DNA of 64,000 bases, from contig CM119266.1 of the NCBI GenBank assembly GCA_051294375.1, positions 578,837 to 642,836 on the forward strand, given 5' to 3'. This document shows, one piece after another, positions 34,702-48,100 of the stretch. Made by a program: the position numbers and the translations under genes. The notes beneath the pieces are model-generated. The model was not told where the DNA came from, did not search any database, and was given only the letters and a program-made list of their open reading frames with translations. The first letter of the stretch is position 1; each line of letters starts with the position of its first letter. Origin of the DNA: Paraspadella gotoi. Lineage: Eukaryota; Chaetognatha.

Positions 34702-36365
34702 ATGTTTTAACCTGTCGTCTCCGTTGAATTTTCCGAATGCGACTCGTCGACTCTATTTCTCGGAAATTACAATCGTGCCACTTGGCAAAGACTCTCCCGC
34801 CAAATGGCGGGAGAGACGACGACGAAGAAAACGACGATGACAGAGACGATCAATTCTCTACCCGTTGACGACCTAAGAAAATTTTAATACCAAATGAAAT
34901 TTTAGAAGTGAAAACCGAGCTATTGGTTTCGATTGGTACCAGGGTTATTGCGAAATGACCGATAAAATGACTCGGTCGAGTTCTCAATGTCTAAGAGAAT
35001 CTAGGGTCTAAAAACGTTGGACAGTCTTCGGACGATGACAATTATGTCAAGAGTTGACAGCGACGAACGACGACGACGACGACGACGATGTTCCACGACG
35101 AAGAAGAAGACGATTCACTTGGCAAAGAGTTTGTGACCCGATGAGGAGTTTTGGTCTCGTTCCATCCAAGGACGAGGAGAGGAAGAGGAAGGAAGGGAGA
35201 GGAGGAAGAGGGAGGAAAAAGGAGGAAGGAGAAAATAGAAGGGATAAAAAATGAGATAAATTAGAGAAGTAGGATAAATAATATTTGACGATATTCAAAA
35301 AATTAGGAGCAAGAAGTGCCAAGAACAACGACATACAATGACAAAGACCGTGCGACGGTTTAGAAAGATTTTTAAAGAAACAAACAAAATTGTTTAAAAA
35401 TTAAAATATTAAAGTACAATAAATTAAAAGAACAATACGAATAAAAAAGAAGATTGCGATGTTGAGAAAAACACAGAAGAAAGAAAAAATGATGAGAGAG
35501 AAAGACGATGATGAAGAAGTGGAAAAAAAAGACGACGGAAAAAAGGTAATGATGACAATGATGACAAAGCTGATGAAAAAGGTGACTATGGCGAAGACAA
35601 TGACAAATGACAATGACAAAGATGACGAAGGGGGAGACAATGACAAAGATGACGGCGGAGACAATGACAAGAAAGAAGTCAAAGTCGAAGACAGGGATGG
35701 CGAAGACGATGACGAAGACGACAAGAAAGAAGTCGAAGTCGAAGACAGGGATGGCGAAGACGACCTTGGGTTTGATGGGGAAAAAACTTTCTTCTTCTGC
35801 GAAAGAAAAAAAAACTATTTAAAGAAAAGGAGTTAATTCCGCAGGCGGTCGATCGCGCGCTTCACCGAAGTGGCTTACATTTTTTTAAACATTCATTCAC
35901 AGACCTCGTTATACATAAACTTTACAAATCTAATAAATCATCCTTTTAAAATTGCGGTTAATCCATGTTTGACGGTGTTTTTGAAGTTATCACTCGTGGC
36001 ACAAAGTGGAGAGAAAAAAAAATCATTTTCTTCTTAAATATTTATCTACGGTTGATTAAAGCTAAAATCTCTTTGCCTCGTTTCTTTCCTTATTTTTCTT
36101 CTCTTTCATATTTTTACTTTCCTACCTTTTCTCCATCTTCTTTTTTCCTATTTTTTTCCTCTTTCCTCTTCTTCTCTTTTCTCATCTGCTCTCTTCTCTT
36201 TTTCTCTCTTTCACATTTAACTTACCCCGTCGTCTCACAGCACCTTTCCTTTCCCATTTCGTAATTTCCTTGCCTTTCCTTCCTTTTCTTTTTCCATTCT
36301 GCTCCTTTACCTTCTAATTCCTTCTCGTCCCTCTGGCGGTCAACTTTTTCCATTTCGCCAGAGCA
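34702..36365. other. Non-coding, GAC/GAA-rich
   Basis: (GAC)n at 35065-35088. At 35470-35780 degenerate GATGAC/AATGAC repeats include a 45-bp unit duplicated around 35670-35760 (peptide KKEV.VEDRDGEDD twice). The Lys/Asp-rich 125-codon ORF at 35459 is therefore repeat-derived. 36060-36300 is T/C-rich. Confidence 0.6.
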
Positions 36366-36368
36366 CAT

Positions 36369-36535
36369 CAGCGACGACGACGACGACGACGACGACGACG
36401 GGTTTCTATTTTCTCGGAAGCCGAAGGATTACCACGACGAAGACGAAACAACAACAACGACGACGACGACAACAACAACAACAACGACGACGACGACAAC
36501 AACAACAACGACGACGACGACAACAACAACCACGA
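36369..36535. repeat. (GAC)n with mixed ACG/ACA repeats
   Basis: GAC tract at 36369-36400, then alternating ACAACAACA and ACGACGACG blocks. Confidence 0.9.
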
Positions 36536-36699
36536 CGCCACCGCCGCAATTATTCTCGTCATCTAACTTCCGGTCGCCTCTCTTCGTTTCCATGACGACA
36601 GACAGACGCATCCTTGACAACTAGCCAGTTTCTTTCTTGTTTGTCCGTGAGTCCTTCTTTCTTCTCTCTCTCTCTATCTATCAAGACCTGGTTTAACCT

Positions 36700-37120
36700 T
36701 TCTACTTTACGTGCCACTCTATCCGTTCCTTTAATTTTGTTCTTTTTTTTATCGGGCATCCTTCAAATTTTTAATCCCATTTCCTATTAAATCCTTCTTT
36801 TTTCTTTCTTTTATTACCCAATTCCCATCTTTTTTAAATTAATAAGAAAATTTAGTCTTTTCCTTGCTTCCTCTTTGTTGTCTATATTTTCTTCTCATCT
36901 TCCTTTTACTCTATTTCCAAATATAAAATCTTTTCCTTCCTTTCCTCACCTTCCTCCACCCTTTCCTCCCTTTCTCCCTTCCTTCCCTTTCCTCTCTTCC
37001 TCCCTTTCCTCCCTTCCTTATCCTTGCGGTGTTAGAATCTGTACTTTTATTATTCAATTTTGCTTTGAACTCAGCGCCAAGAACGTTTTTTTCCCCTAAA
37101 GGCTGCAAAGAAGGGCTCTT

Positions 37121-37165
<45 letters not shown>
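36700..37165 (+). repeat. Inverted-repeat partner of 55586-56080
   Basis: Reverse complement matches the second site, including the CCTTTCCTCC run, CTGCAAAGAAGGGCTCTTGTCC and GAACTCAGCGCCAAGAACG. The mates lie 18 kb apart and face each other. Confidence 0.8.
37119..37163. repeat. (CT)n microsatellite
   Basis: CT run at the edge of the inverted repeat. Confidence 0.95.
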
Positions 37166-37171
<6 letters not shown>

Positions 37172-37439
37172 CTCTCCTCTCTCTCTTCTTCCCTCTGCTT
37201 CGCTCAACACCGAAGAATTTCCTCTTTGAGCCATTTTCTCAATCTCACCTCTCCATCGCTCTCAACTCTCGAAGCCTCATTTCTTCTCCTGTGCTTCCCT
37301 CAACTTACTCTTTCTTCGCCCTCACCTCCCTTCACCCTCCGCCAAGCCCCTGGTTTTTTTCTCAACTTCTTACCGTCATCTCTCGAATTCCTCTGGCCGG
37401 TCGAAGGTTCCGCCATTCGTTCATTCTACGCCATTTCAA

Positions 37440-37828
37440 CGCGAGAGGAGGAGAGAGAGAGCAGCAAGGAGAGAGTGAGATGAGAAGATGAGAGAGAGAG
37501 AGAGAAACGAGATGATGAGAAGAGAGAGAGAGAGAAGAAAGTGAGAGAAGAGAGATGACGAGAAAGAGACGACAGAAGAGAGAGAGAAGAGAAGTAGAGA
37601 GAGAGAGAGAGAGAGACGAGAGAGAGAAAGAAAGTGAAGAAGAGAGGAGAGAAGAGAGAGAGAGAAGAAAGATAAGGAAGAGAGAGAGAGTAGGAGCGGA
37701 GAGAGGAGAGAGAGGAGAGAGAGAGGATGAGAGAGAGATGGGAGAGAGACGGAAGCAAGGGAGAAGAGAGAAAGAAAGGAGAGAAAGAGAGTGAGGAAGA
37801 GAGAGAGAAGAGAAGAAGGAGAAAGGAA

Positions 37829-37890
<62 letters not shown>

Positions 37891-37940
37891 AAGAAAAAAA
37901 AGTGATAGAGAGAGAGAGGAGAAGAGAGAGAGATGAGAGG

Positions 37941-37973
<33 letters not shown>

Positions 37974-37980
37974 GAGAGAA
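37440..37980. repeat. Imperfect (GA)n region, ~540 bp
   Basis: GA repeats with irregular GAAG, GGAG and GATGAG interruptions; explains a 250-codon Ser/Leu ORF on the minus strand. Confidence 0.95.
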
Positions 37981-38298
37981 CTTTTCGTCAAAATTCGGAG
38001 CTTGAAAGTAAATTCGGGGAGAGAGAAAAGGTAAAGTTTGAGCGGGAAGGAGGGGGGGGAGGCTATTGAAACCCCGTTAAGAAAATTTGTTTTGTTTTTA
38101 ATTAAAAACGTCAAGAACCGAATTTTATTTAAAATATGTTCGTCGCCCTTGAGTGAAATTCAGGCGGGATGTTACCACTGACCAGAAATGTGACCAGCCA
38201 ATCACAGTAAGGGATCCTTATATTATTTCTTCATACTGAATATTTTTGGGAACTGGAGGAAAAGAGAGCAGAGAGAGAGAGAGAGAGAGAGAGATGTC

Positions 38299-38668
38299 AG
38301 TCCGGGCATTGCCTAGGCTTCACCCCGCCTAGAATCATGAACACCCTGTGTGGATAAGGCGCTACGTGGGCTGAAAGATGACTGTCCGTAACTTCCTATA
38401 ACCCCCTCTAGCCAGCCATGGAACGGGTCCCCTGGGCTTGGACCAGGTTTGAGGGTTGCCATGCCCCCAAGGCGGCTTAACGGCCGTCCTCGCGCTTCCG
38501 CAGGGTAGGTATCGGTTGGGATTAAAACCCCGGTACCTAGTGGTCATGAGCTGTTGGCTTTTACTCTCAATGAGCCACCGGGTCACAACTGAAAGTGTCA
38601 TGATTTCTAGGCNNNNNNNNNNNNNNNNNNNNNNNNNGGCGGGGTGAACCTAGGCAATGCCCGACTAC
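38299..38668 (-). repeat. tRNA-derived SINE family B, copy 3 (fullest; contains 25-N gap)
   Basis: Minus strand keeps both an A-box (TGGCTCATTGAG) and a B-box-like GGGGTTTTAATCCC, about 45 bp apart. Unlike the other copies it starts with an extra inverted head (38299-38346) that mirrors the right end, giving roughly 45-bp inverted ends. Confidence 0.75.
38613..38637. other. Assembly gap (25 N)
   Basis: Run of N inside SINE B copy 3, just where the other copies read CTATAAATATGAC. Confidence 1.
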
Positions 38669-38766
38669 AGAGAGAGAGAGATGCAGATGACGACGTCGAA
38701 GCTGAACAACGCTACATATACTGAAAGCGTCGTGGTCGCCGCCGCCGCCGCTGCCGACTTTACGCC

Positions 38767-38820
38767 AACGACGACGACGACGACGACGCAGACGACGACG
38801 ACGACGACGACGACGACGCC
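38767..38820. repeat. (GAC)n microsatellite
   Basis: About 17 ACG/GAC units with one CAG interruption. Confidence 0.95.
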
Positions 38821-38922
38821 GGGGCTACCGCGTTTCCGAAAACATTTTTTGCGTAGAAATTCGATTTGATTTTCGAATCTTTGAATTTCAAATCCATTTA
38901 TTTTGGTTAGGATTCCGAGTGG

Positions 38923-39022
<100 letters not shown>

Positions 39023-39414
39023 CAACAGCATCCAACGCTTCTCTTGACCCGAAAACTTGAAAAATGATATATATGGCCAAAATATGGCGTCGATGAAAAC
39101 GACGACGAAGACGACGAAAAAAAAAACCCCGACTGGTCTTTGCTCTGCTTCTTTTTTCCTTTCTCTTGGCTCTTTGATTTTTGCTCTTTGTTCTGAGCTC
39201 TTTGGTTTTGGCTCTTTGCTCTTATCGATAAGATTTTATTCTTTAAGTCGACTTAGATATTGACCACTGACCACTGATGTGCATATTTTTCAGCGGAATG
39301 TTAAGTAGAGTGGAGAGACGGGCGGCGGTGGGAAGTGTCAGAATGGGTTTTCTGGCCATTGAGATTTAAGAGATCAAAAAAATGAAGTTTTGAAGTTGGC
39401 TTCCATAAAAGCGT

Positions 39415-39690
39415 GGGAATTATGTTGTGGGTAAAGACAGAAGTGTGGGGGATTATGTTGTGGGTAAGACAGAAGGTGTGGGGGTTAATGTGTGGGTAAA
39501 AGAAGAAGTGTGGGGGATGTGCTGTTGTGGGTAACAGCAGAGAAGTTTGGGGATTGTTGTTGTTGAGGTAAAGAGAAAGTGTAGGGGGATTGTGTTGTGG
39601 TTAAAGAGAGAAGTGTGGGGGATTGTGTTGTGGGTAAAGAGAGAAGTGTGGGGGATTGTGTTGTGGGTAAAGACAAAAGTGTTGAAACGA
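39415..39690. repeat. ~32-bp minisatellite (GTGTGGGGGATTGTGTTGTG)
   Basis: About eight units with lengths near 31-33 bp; the last three are nearly identical. Confidence 0.9.
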
Positions 39691-39902
39691 GAAGCGAAGC
39701 GAAGAATGAGGACAAGTTTTTCGGTCACGAGAAATTGATGCCTCTGACCACTGATGATGCTTAAGGGAGACGATGATGACGACGACGACGACGACGACGG
39801 CCAAGATCACACCGATAATGATGATAGGAAGACCACGACGACGACAACGACGACGACGGCGACGACAACGGTGGTGTAGAAAGAGACAACCCCAATAATT
39901 AT

Positions 39903-40153
39903 GAGACAAACTCTTTTCATACAATTGAAACATTCTTTGAAATATTATACAACTTCATTGATAGGGAAACCAGGTACTCTGGGAGTGAATAAACGAGACT
40001 GTGAGAGAGTCTTGATTGAAAGCTTGCTATGTCATTATCTTGTAAGAGTGATGGAGGCCTTAAACCACCAAAGCCTGTCCAAAGTTTGGGGCCAGATAGC
40101 TTATTTATAAAATGAATGGATAATTTTAATATTGGTTGTATCAATTTCATGAA
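39903..40153 (-). repeat. Dispersed repeat A, copy 5 (long form, inverted)
   Basis: Full-length reverse copy, open for 80 codons on the minus strand (39917-40159). The peptide is not matched to a family I can name. The recurrent left end and variable right end suggest a retroposed element. Confidence 0.8.
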
Positions 40154-40534
40154 CAACAACGGTAGCTAGAATCACCAAACGACGATGACGGGACGGTGAG
40201 TGAATTGAGTGAAAACAAGTCAAGTCTAACAATAACAAATTAACAAGTGAAACTAATTAAAGATGTAAGAGAATAAAAAAAGAATAAGAAGGTAAAAAAG
40301 ACAAGGAAAAGGATTCGGGGATTTTGAAATATTTAAAAAACCAAATTTTTCTCTTAACGTATGGTAATCTTGCATTTCATATGAAAGGTCAGGATTCGAG
40401 TAAAGGAAAAAAGGTAACTCTCTCTCTCTCTCTCTTTCTCTCTCTTCGTTGACTTCGATTTTCTTCCTTTCGTCGTCGCTCAAAATCGTGAGAGAGAATT
40501 CCGCGTCTCAGCGACGAATTCAGACCAAATTGAC

Positions 40535-40600
<66 letters not shown>

Positions 40601-42529
40601 AGGAGAGTGAAGAGTAAAAAGAAGTGAATAAATGAATAACTTTCGATTGTTGACTTTTCGTGCGCCGACTTTTTTCCGCCATGCTATGCCTCTTTCTTTT
40701 CATCGTTACTTTTTCTATTCTTTCATTCTATCGCTACTTTTTCTATTCTTTCTCTTCATTTCGCTACTTTTCTATTTTTTTTTTTCATCCCTACTTTTCA
40801 ATCTTTTCTTATACTTTCGATACCTTTCTCTTCTTTTCTTTTCATTCAACTACTTTTCCTATATTTTCTTTCAATTGCTAACTTTTCTTCTTCTTTTCTT
40901 TCTCCACTACTTTTCTATTCTTCAATTTCGCTACTTTGTATTCTTTTCTTTCATCGCCTAACTTTTCTATTCTTTTATTTCATCGCTACTTTTTCTATTC
41001 TTTTTTTTATCGCTACTTTCTATCAATCATTTCTTATTGGCTATTTTACACTATTCTTTTCTTTTCATTGCTACTTTTCTATTCTTTTTTTCAATGCTAA
41101 CTTTTCCTATTCTTTCCATTCTATCCCTACTTTTCTATTCTTTTCTTTGTCCATTGCTAACTTTTCTAATTTTTTCTTTCATCTGCTACTTTTCTATTCT
41201 TTCTTTCATTGCTACTTTTTCTATTTTTCTTTCATCGCTAACTTTTCTAATTCTTTGATTCTAATCGCTACTTTTCTATTCTTTTCTTTCATTCGCTACT
41301 CTTTGAGATTATTTTTGTGATGTTACTTTGTAAATATTTTGGCTACTTTTATATTTTTAATCATTATCGAATATTCTCAATCCAGTATTTCATTTGTTCA
41401 TAACTTTTCCTTTCTCGCCGTTTTTTCTCTGCCTCTCTCTTGAAGTGAGTGGAAAGTGGCTTTTCAAAATCGGGTTCCTTTCCAACATCACTGTTTTTAA
41501 ATTTAATTTTTTTAGAACTTTTAGCATATTTTTTAAACAAAGTATTTATTAAAAATATTAACAATATTAATATCCTTAAAATATGAAAGAATAATGATAA
41601 TTACGAATACTGTAGTATAAATATTTAACTTGCCAGCTTAAAAGTTAAATTAAGATACCAACAAGAGACATCTTTTTAAAATCAATAGCTGGAGAAGTAA
41701 ATTTATGATTTTTATCAATGTGGATTGGCTATCTTAAATCTTTTTTTTCTCGGCTCTTTAATGATAACTTATATAAATAATAATAGTTATGTTATAATAA
41801 TGTTAAACAGGTCATATAATTTGGAAAAAATATTTAAATATTCACTTTTGACACTCTAATTCGAACCAAGGCTGGGTAGCTTAAACTTTTTATGTTAGAG
41901 CTGTCATAGGTATATCAATTCTCTCATATTTTTAAAGGGCTTTCTGAAGGGATATTAATATCTGTTAATATTTTTAATAAATACTTTGTTTAAAAAGTTT
42001 TAAAAGTTGAAAAAAAAGTTTGAGCAAACAATGTCGGATACGCCTACATAAATTATTAATTAATTAATAGATTAATTATTAATATAATAGATTATTAATT
42101 AATTAATTAATAATTATTATAATTTATATTCAGCTTGTCCCATCAATCGATGTCCTTAAAATTGAGTCAGGCAGTTATATAAATGTTTTGTTTACATTTT
42201 ATCAAAAACAACAATATCTCTATTAATCAGCCAGGCGGGCACAAGCCCGCCCTGTGCTAGATTTTTTTTCGGTTTAAGCTTCGTCTCGCTTTTTTGCAGA
42301 TGGCTTCTGAAAGTGTGATATCATAGGGCAGTTGAATTTTCATCAATAATGGCCTTCTAATCATCAAGATCTTTAAATTCTCATGTTTCATATCAAATGT
42401 TTTGTTATGTTTATTTACAAAAACAAAAACGTTTTAATTAATATGTCGTGCTCTCAGTCTCTCTCTCTCTTTTTCTCCCGTCACTGCTTCTTCTAAAAAC
42501 GAGTTCGCGGCTCTGCAGCGCTCTGTCCA

Positions 42530-42561
<32 letters not shown>

Positions 42562-42631
42562 TCTTCTCTCTCTCTCTTTTTTTTTTTACAAACAATTTTT
42601 TAGATATAATGTGGGTTCACTAATGTAAAAA

Positions 42632-42705
42632 ACGATGCCGCGAACAGGGCGCGAACCCGGGTCCTTCTGGGTAGAGAATAGCTCACGCTACGTGCGGGAG
42701 CCATA
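42632..42705 (-). repeat. tRNA-like segment, copy 1
   Basis: On the minus strand TAGCGTGAGCTATTC (A-box-like) precedes GGGTTCGCGCCC (B-box-like). SINE-like remnant. Confidence 0.45.
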
Positions 42706-43100
42706 AGTACTGCAGATTTTTAACCGAGTAAAAGGCTTGTAGAGCTTCTCTCTCTCTCTCTCCTTTTACTCATTATATATGCTCTTTCTCTTTTCCTTTT
42801 TCTCTGAAAGCGGCTTCTCTCTTTCTCTCATTTTTCATCTCTCTCTCTCTCTGTCTCTCTGTCTCTCTGGTGTGATCTGTCCCTATCTGTCGCGGTCTTT
42901 TGCGTGACTCGTTGTTTTTTGAAAAATTTTGATTATTTTTTTCTCTAAAACATATTTTATATTGCCCATTTATTCGGCGCGCGCTTTTTTCAATAGCAAA
43001 ATCCATATTTCATCCGAGTTTTCGTTGGATTAATTCTCTTTTCTTTCTCTCTCTTCATCCTCTCTCTCCCTCTTTTCTCTCTTCTCTCTTTTTTCTCTCT

Positions 43101-43550
43101 CCTCCCCTCGTCTTCCGCCCGCCCCTCTCCCCTCCCCCGGCCCGACGCCTCGATCTCTCCCCCGCCGCACCCCCAGCGCGGGCACCCGGACCGGACGCGC
43201 CGCCCCCAGGATGCTCTCGGCACCGTGCGCAGCACGTTACTGCCGTGCGCCGCTGGCCAGGTCGACGCATCTCACCGCTTACCTATCAGAACCACCCGCG
43301 AGCTCAACGGCGCCCTCTTGAGTCTCCTGCCGTCATCGGCGACTGGCTCCGTCGACGGGCGGCACGAATCCTGCTCGGCCTCACGGCGCGGACTCTCTCA
43401 CGTTCAGCTGTCCTGCGCCGCTCATCCCCAGTCGCGGCGCTCCCGTCCGAGAGATTTTCGTGGATGACCCTTCGTCTTTACTTCTCCCCTCTCTACGATC
43501 TCTCTGCCTTTAGCTCACTCTGCCCTTTGCCCCGGTTCTACGTCCGCCTC
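43101..43550. other. GC-rich ~450-bp insert unique to repeat copy 1
   Basis: GC- and CpG-rich, flanked by CT runs that are continuous in copy 3 (53640-53730). Contains overlapping ORFs on both strands (e.g. 43245-43619) with no recognised protein. Composition differs sharply from its surroundings. Confidence 0.6.
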
Positions 43551-44454
43551 TTTTCTCTCTCTGTGACTCTTATTTTTTTTCATTTAACATTTCATTTCAC
43601 TGTACGTTTTCCACTGTAAACTTTATATTCAAGCTTCGTCATACGTTTTTTCCCTACGCCACCATCACAAAAATTTCAAACCTCAATCTATCCATCCAAT
43701 TATGAATTAATTAGAGTATTTATTGGACTTAAAATAAGTTAAAAAGATGTTTAGTAAATTCGAACTTATGTTTTTTTCGCATTTAACTATTTCACTCCAC
43801 ACATATCCAGCCTTATCACACACTTTCCTAACCACACACAAAAATTATATTCCAATCCAACAAGCCAATCACGTAGTCTATTGGAGCTTTTTTGCTAAGA
43901 TGGACGGATGACGGATTGATTGACTAAATTAAATTAATTATATTGGACTTTAATTTATTTACTAATTGTATAGATTAATTAACTGATTAATTTTTTGAAT
44001 TTATTAATACATCCTGCAGGTATACATTTAATATAACAAGGAAAAAAGAAGCATTAATCAATTTAGTACAAACAGGGTTTTGTTTTTCAGTTTTTTTCCT
44101 TAAAACTCATTTCCGACCTCCAAAACTATTCCGGCCCTGAAACCTTGATTTCCTGCTTCTTTCAAAATCACACACTTTTCCTACCGCACATTACAAAATT
44201 CCAGGTCAATCAAGCCCCATCGCACTCATGCAAGCAATTGGTGTTCAAATAGTGAATATATTTTTTTTGTTTTTTTATCCAATTTAAACTCATTTCCACT
44301 CGGGACGATTCCATTCGAAAACCTTAAATATTCCAAGCTCAAATTCACACCACTTTACCTGATCCAGCACATTGACAAAATTGTCTTTTTAAAATCCATA
44401 CATTCCAATCAGCGGAAGTAATTGGTGTTTTTTTGGGCTTAAGTGGGAAAGGAG

Positions 44455-44552
44455 GCGGACGGAACGGACGGACGGAACGGACGGACGCGCGGACGACGTG
44501 ACGGGACGGACGGCCGTCCGACGGACGAAGACGGAACGGGAACGGGACGGAA
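44455..44552. repeat. GGAC/GGAAC minisatellite, copy 1
   Basis: Irregular GGACGGAC with extra A and G; the counterpart is at 54530-54735. Confidence 0.9.
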
Positions 44553-45101
44553 CTATCCATTTTTTTTTGCCATAATTTATCATAATTTCGAGTGTTCTGA
44601 CATGAATATTAAGTGTGGTGCCCGACAATAATTTGAGGGGGCGGACCGACGGAGCCGAAAAAAGAAGTGCAGTTTATAAAAGTGAGTTATAGAGTCGGGG
44701 AATCTGCTGATTAAGGCAGATCCGGAGACTAAAATAGAATTTTAAAAAAACAATGAGTTAGAAAATTGAAACCGAGTTGAAAAGCATTGTCAAGGCATAA
44801 TCTTAACTGATCAATTATAAAATATTTAAACACATTAAATATTTTTTAGTATTTTCTACTCAATTAATTTTTTAAAATCAATAGAAATAACCACGGTTTG
44901 CAAATGACGGTGCATATTTCTATCGCTGCGCTTGTTAAAAAAAATGTCACGCATTATGTAACTATTAAATTCTTTGTTTTCCTTTTTTTATTTTCGGTTA
45001 GAGGGAGAAGCGAGAGGTTTCCTCGAGAAGGACGAGAGCAATATATGATGAAAAAAGGGAACGAATTCCGTTTTCAAAAATTAAATAAAAGTTTGGGGTA
45101 A

Positions 45102-45126
45102 NNNNNNNNNNNNNNNNNNNNNNNNN
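45102..45126. other. Assembly gap (25 N)
   Basis: Fixed-length N run at the right end of repeat copy 1. Confidence 1.
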
Positions 45127-48100
45127 GACATCTTCCTAAGAATACGTGACTGCCGCTGACGACGACGCTCCGATGGACGGACGACGAACGCAAGAGTATT
45201 GACGCACTGTCACGACGAAATGAAGAAGAAAGTACATGACGATGACGACGACGAAGAAGAGTATCTGCACGATCGACTCGACGACGGAGAAGAGTACCGA
45301 CGATGACCGACGACGAATGGTACAGAATTTAACGATCAGTTTTGCGCGTCATAAGAATGTAAAAAGCCCTCCTCGCAGTTCTATATATTGTCTCTCTCTT
45401 CCTCTCTTTCTCTTCCGTCTCTCTCTCTCTCTCCTGCTCTCAACTGCACAAACTCTATGCAGCAAGAAGGCTCTTCTCTTTAGTTCATCAAGTCCCCCTC
45501 TGTCACATCGAAAGCTTCAACTGCAAGACAAAAAAACAAAGAAACTTGCAGAAAGAATATTATTTGCAACCCTGTTCCTCCACTTGGCTCCAATGATGGA
45601 ACCAAAATCACTTTCCGACAATCCAGGAAAGATTGAGGCCATCTGTAGATATATCAGGCACACTGACAATATTACACTATCCCACGCGTTAAATTCAAAA
45701 GCTTTGAACTGGGAATGAGAACAGTAAGGTAGCAATTTTAGAAACTGAACACTAATGGCGGGCCTCTAAAAGGCTTACTGAATTAAAAGTAAATTGATAA
45801 CAACTACATTAAAAAAAGATAAAATTGCTTTTACAGTCCCTTTACATGACATTCGACTCTCAGAAAAGAACGAGCTCGAGGCTTAATAGATAGATAGTCT
45901 AAAGATTCTTGAATGACACATACCAGGAACACACATACAGGAGAATGGGTTCAGCAGTCGCTGGGGGTATGCCATGCGAAGTTCTGTACTCTATTTCCGG
46001 CACAGGATTACTGGTAAAAAACTATGCCAAAAATAACATGGCCGGAAGGACTAATAGTAACAGTGCAACTAAATCAAAAAGAAAAAATTAACGATCATAA
46101 GAAATCTACATTCAATATCTTCAACAGAAACATAATATATAGCCTGAAAGTTTATCGAACGCTTTTGCCACTACTCTATTGATGGTGAAATCTTAAGCAT
46201 CCTTGTGTAATTTTCAAACTCGGCTTCCTTGTGGTGAGCAATGGGGAAGCAGAATAGACTACAAACACTGAAGGTGAACTATCTAAAAGCATTTATGTGT
46301 ATGTAGTATTTAATTTCCTGTTCACAGTTCCTATTAGTCAGTACTATCTGTTAATAAATCTAGAGGGGATTTAAAATAACTTCTAGATTTTATGTCTAGT
46401 ATAAGTTCGAATTCACAGGTTTAACCTCATATTAACGAACCATAACTATTACTTTCTTGAAGACGTCGGAATGTGATCAACTTACTGCAGTCCTCCCTTG
46501 GGAGCCGGTAGGAATCTATTAGTAACCTCAATGACAAAAAAGTTTACGCCAAACGAATTATTAACTCTGCGGAAATAATCTTTTATAAACCATGTCCTCC
46601 ATCAAGAACAAGAACAAGAATACTACGAAAACATACAACGGGATAATCACTGAGAATCATGGTCGACACTAATGTTGCTGAAATTCACTTCCACTTGCCA
46701 AATTCAAATAGCTGCAGCTGATGAAGCAACTTAAAATTGTGAGATCCAAAACATTGGGGGACCCTACTTCCTCACGAGATAACAACACGTCTTGATTTAA
46801 AAGGAGACAGGCAAACACTCATAAGATTAAAATCTTAGTTCAAAATGGCATTTCTGACAATGAATTACACCAATGGAATACAACTTTATTTAAAGCAAAG
46901 AAGCTTCCGAAAAATATAGATCTCTCTCCTTCCTCTCACTCTCGTTAGACAATATAGGACAGGAGAAAAAGAACAGTGGAACTAGAAGTATAATCTCAGT
47001 CTATAATATACACTCACGAAACTGGCACCTCAATTATCGGATAATGATCTAACATCGGAACTCTACTGACTAATCTAGAGAAGCCAGAACATGCACTCCT
47101 CTCTTTAGCCTCTATTCGACAACAAAAGCCTTAGAACACGGAGCATGTAGCTCAAAATACACCTGAATAGATGACCACAATATTGTAAATTCAAGAGCTG
47201 ATAGTGTATTGGTATTAGCAAAGACACCACTGTACTGTAAGACAAATTGTATCATAGTAATTCACTGCAAGAGAATGGATCAATAATGTAATTGATTATA
47301 AAGATTCATGACTATAATCATGGAATAGTTCTCAAGTACACCGAAGAGTAACCATTAAAGTTATCCAATCATAAGAAAGAACGGGGAATGTAGCAGTTTT
47401 CTAGACTGTTCTGTACACTTAAGTTATAGCTATGCGACACTGCTCTGGATTTCCAATTCAATTTTTATGTACCAGAAATTAGACTATCAATCTCTTCATT
47501 ATTATCTTAACAATCAGTTATTAAAATTCCTTTACGATTCTGTTATCAGCAGAATCCCGACCGATAACTTCTACATTATATTAACTCACCTTGTTCGTCC
47601 CTTCTCCCCCTCATATGTTCTCACAACTTAATTCATTTCCAAACATCAATTTATTGGATAAATTCAAAAAATATTGTCCTGAGGTCCTGCGCATCTTACG
47701 TCTTCATCGTTACTATTACCACCTCTCCGTCATCCGTCCAGTTGACAAATGCCTCCGTTCCGACTACTCTCGTCATTCACATCTTAGCAAACATATACAC
47801 CAAAATTACTCCTGATTATGGATTTTAAAATGAAATTTGTTGGTAGTAAGGCTCTGGATTACTGATTAATAAATTCATGAGAAAACTATCCGATGAATAT
47901 AGTTTAAGGAGATGATCGAAAAAACAAAAAACAAATAATATCACATATTTGAACAACATTTCACTCAATTCTTCACATATATTATATTTAAGAATTCTAG
48001 ACCCTCTAAAATATTTAATTGATATGAAGGATTGTTTTATTGAACTATCAAATTCAAAAAGTTCTCAACCAATAGTGATATGTTGATGTATTGCAGAACT

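Larger units (their letters stand above)
41455..44790. mobile_element. TIR element, copy 1
   Basis: Same terminal inverted repeats as the element at 52075, with base changes and indels. Longer because of the GC-rich insert at 43101-43550. Confidence 0.65.
40430..45101 (+). repeat. 4-kb repeat unit, copy 1 (direct)
   Basis: In order: CGTTGACTTCGATTTTCTTC spacer, (GA)n, 27-bp minisatellite (40690-41330), TIR element (about 41455-44790), tRNA-like segment, GGAC tract, flank ending GTTTGGGGTAA. Colinear with copy 3 but with scattered single-base insertions and one 450-bp GC-rich insert. Confidence 0.85.

Noticed and set aside
34652-34840. 62-codon ORF starting MWWQRWDSNPRLRR
   Set aside because: This peptide is the conceptual translation of a tRNA-Leu complement; the sequence is a primer-site-like element part.
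35459-35836. 125-codon acidic Lys/Asp ORF
   Set aside because: Degenerate GATGAC/GAAGAC repeat with an internal 45-bp duplication; frame openness is explained by the repeat.
43101-43550. rRNA gene fragment
   Set aside because: GC-rich, but I see no conserved rRNA segments that I recognise.
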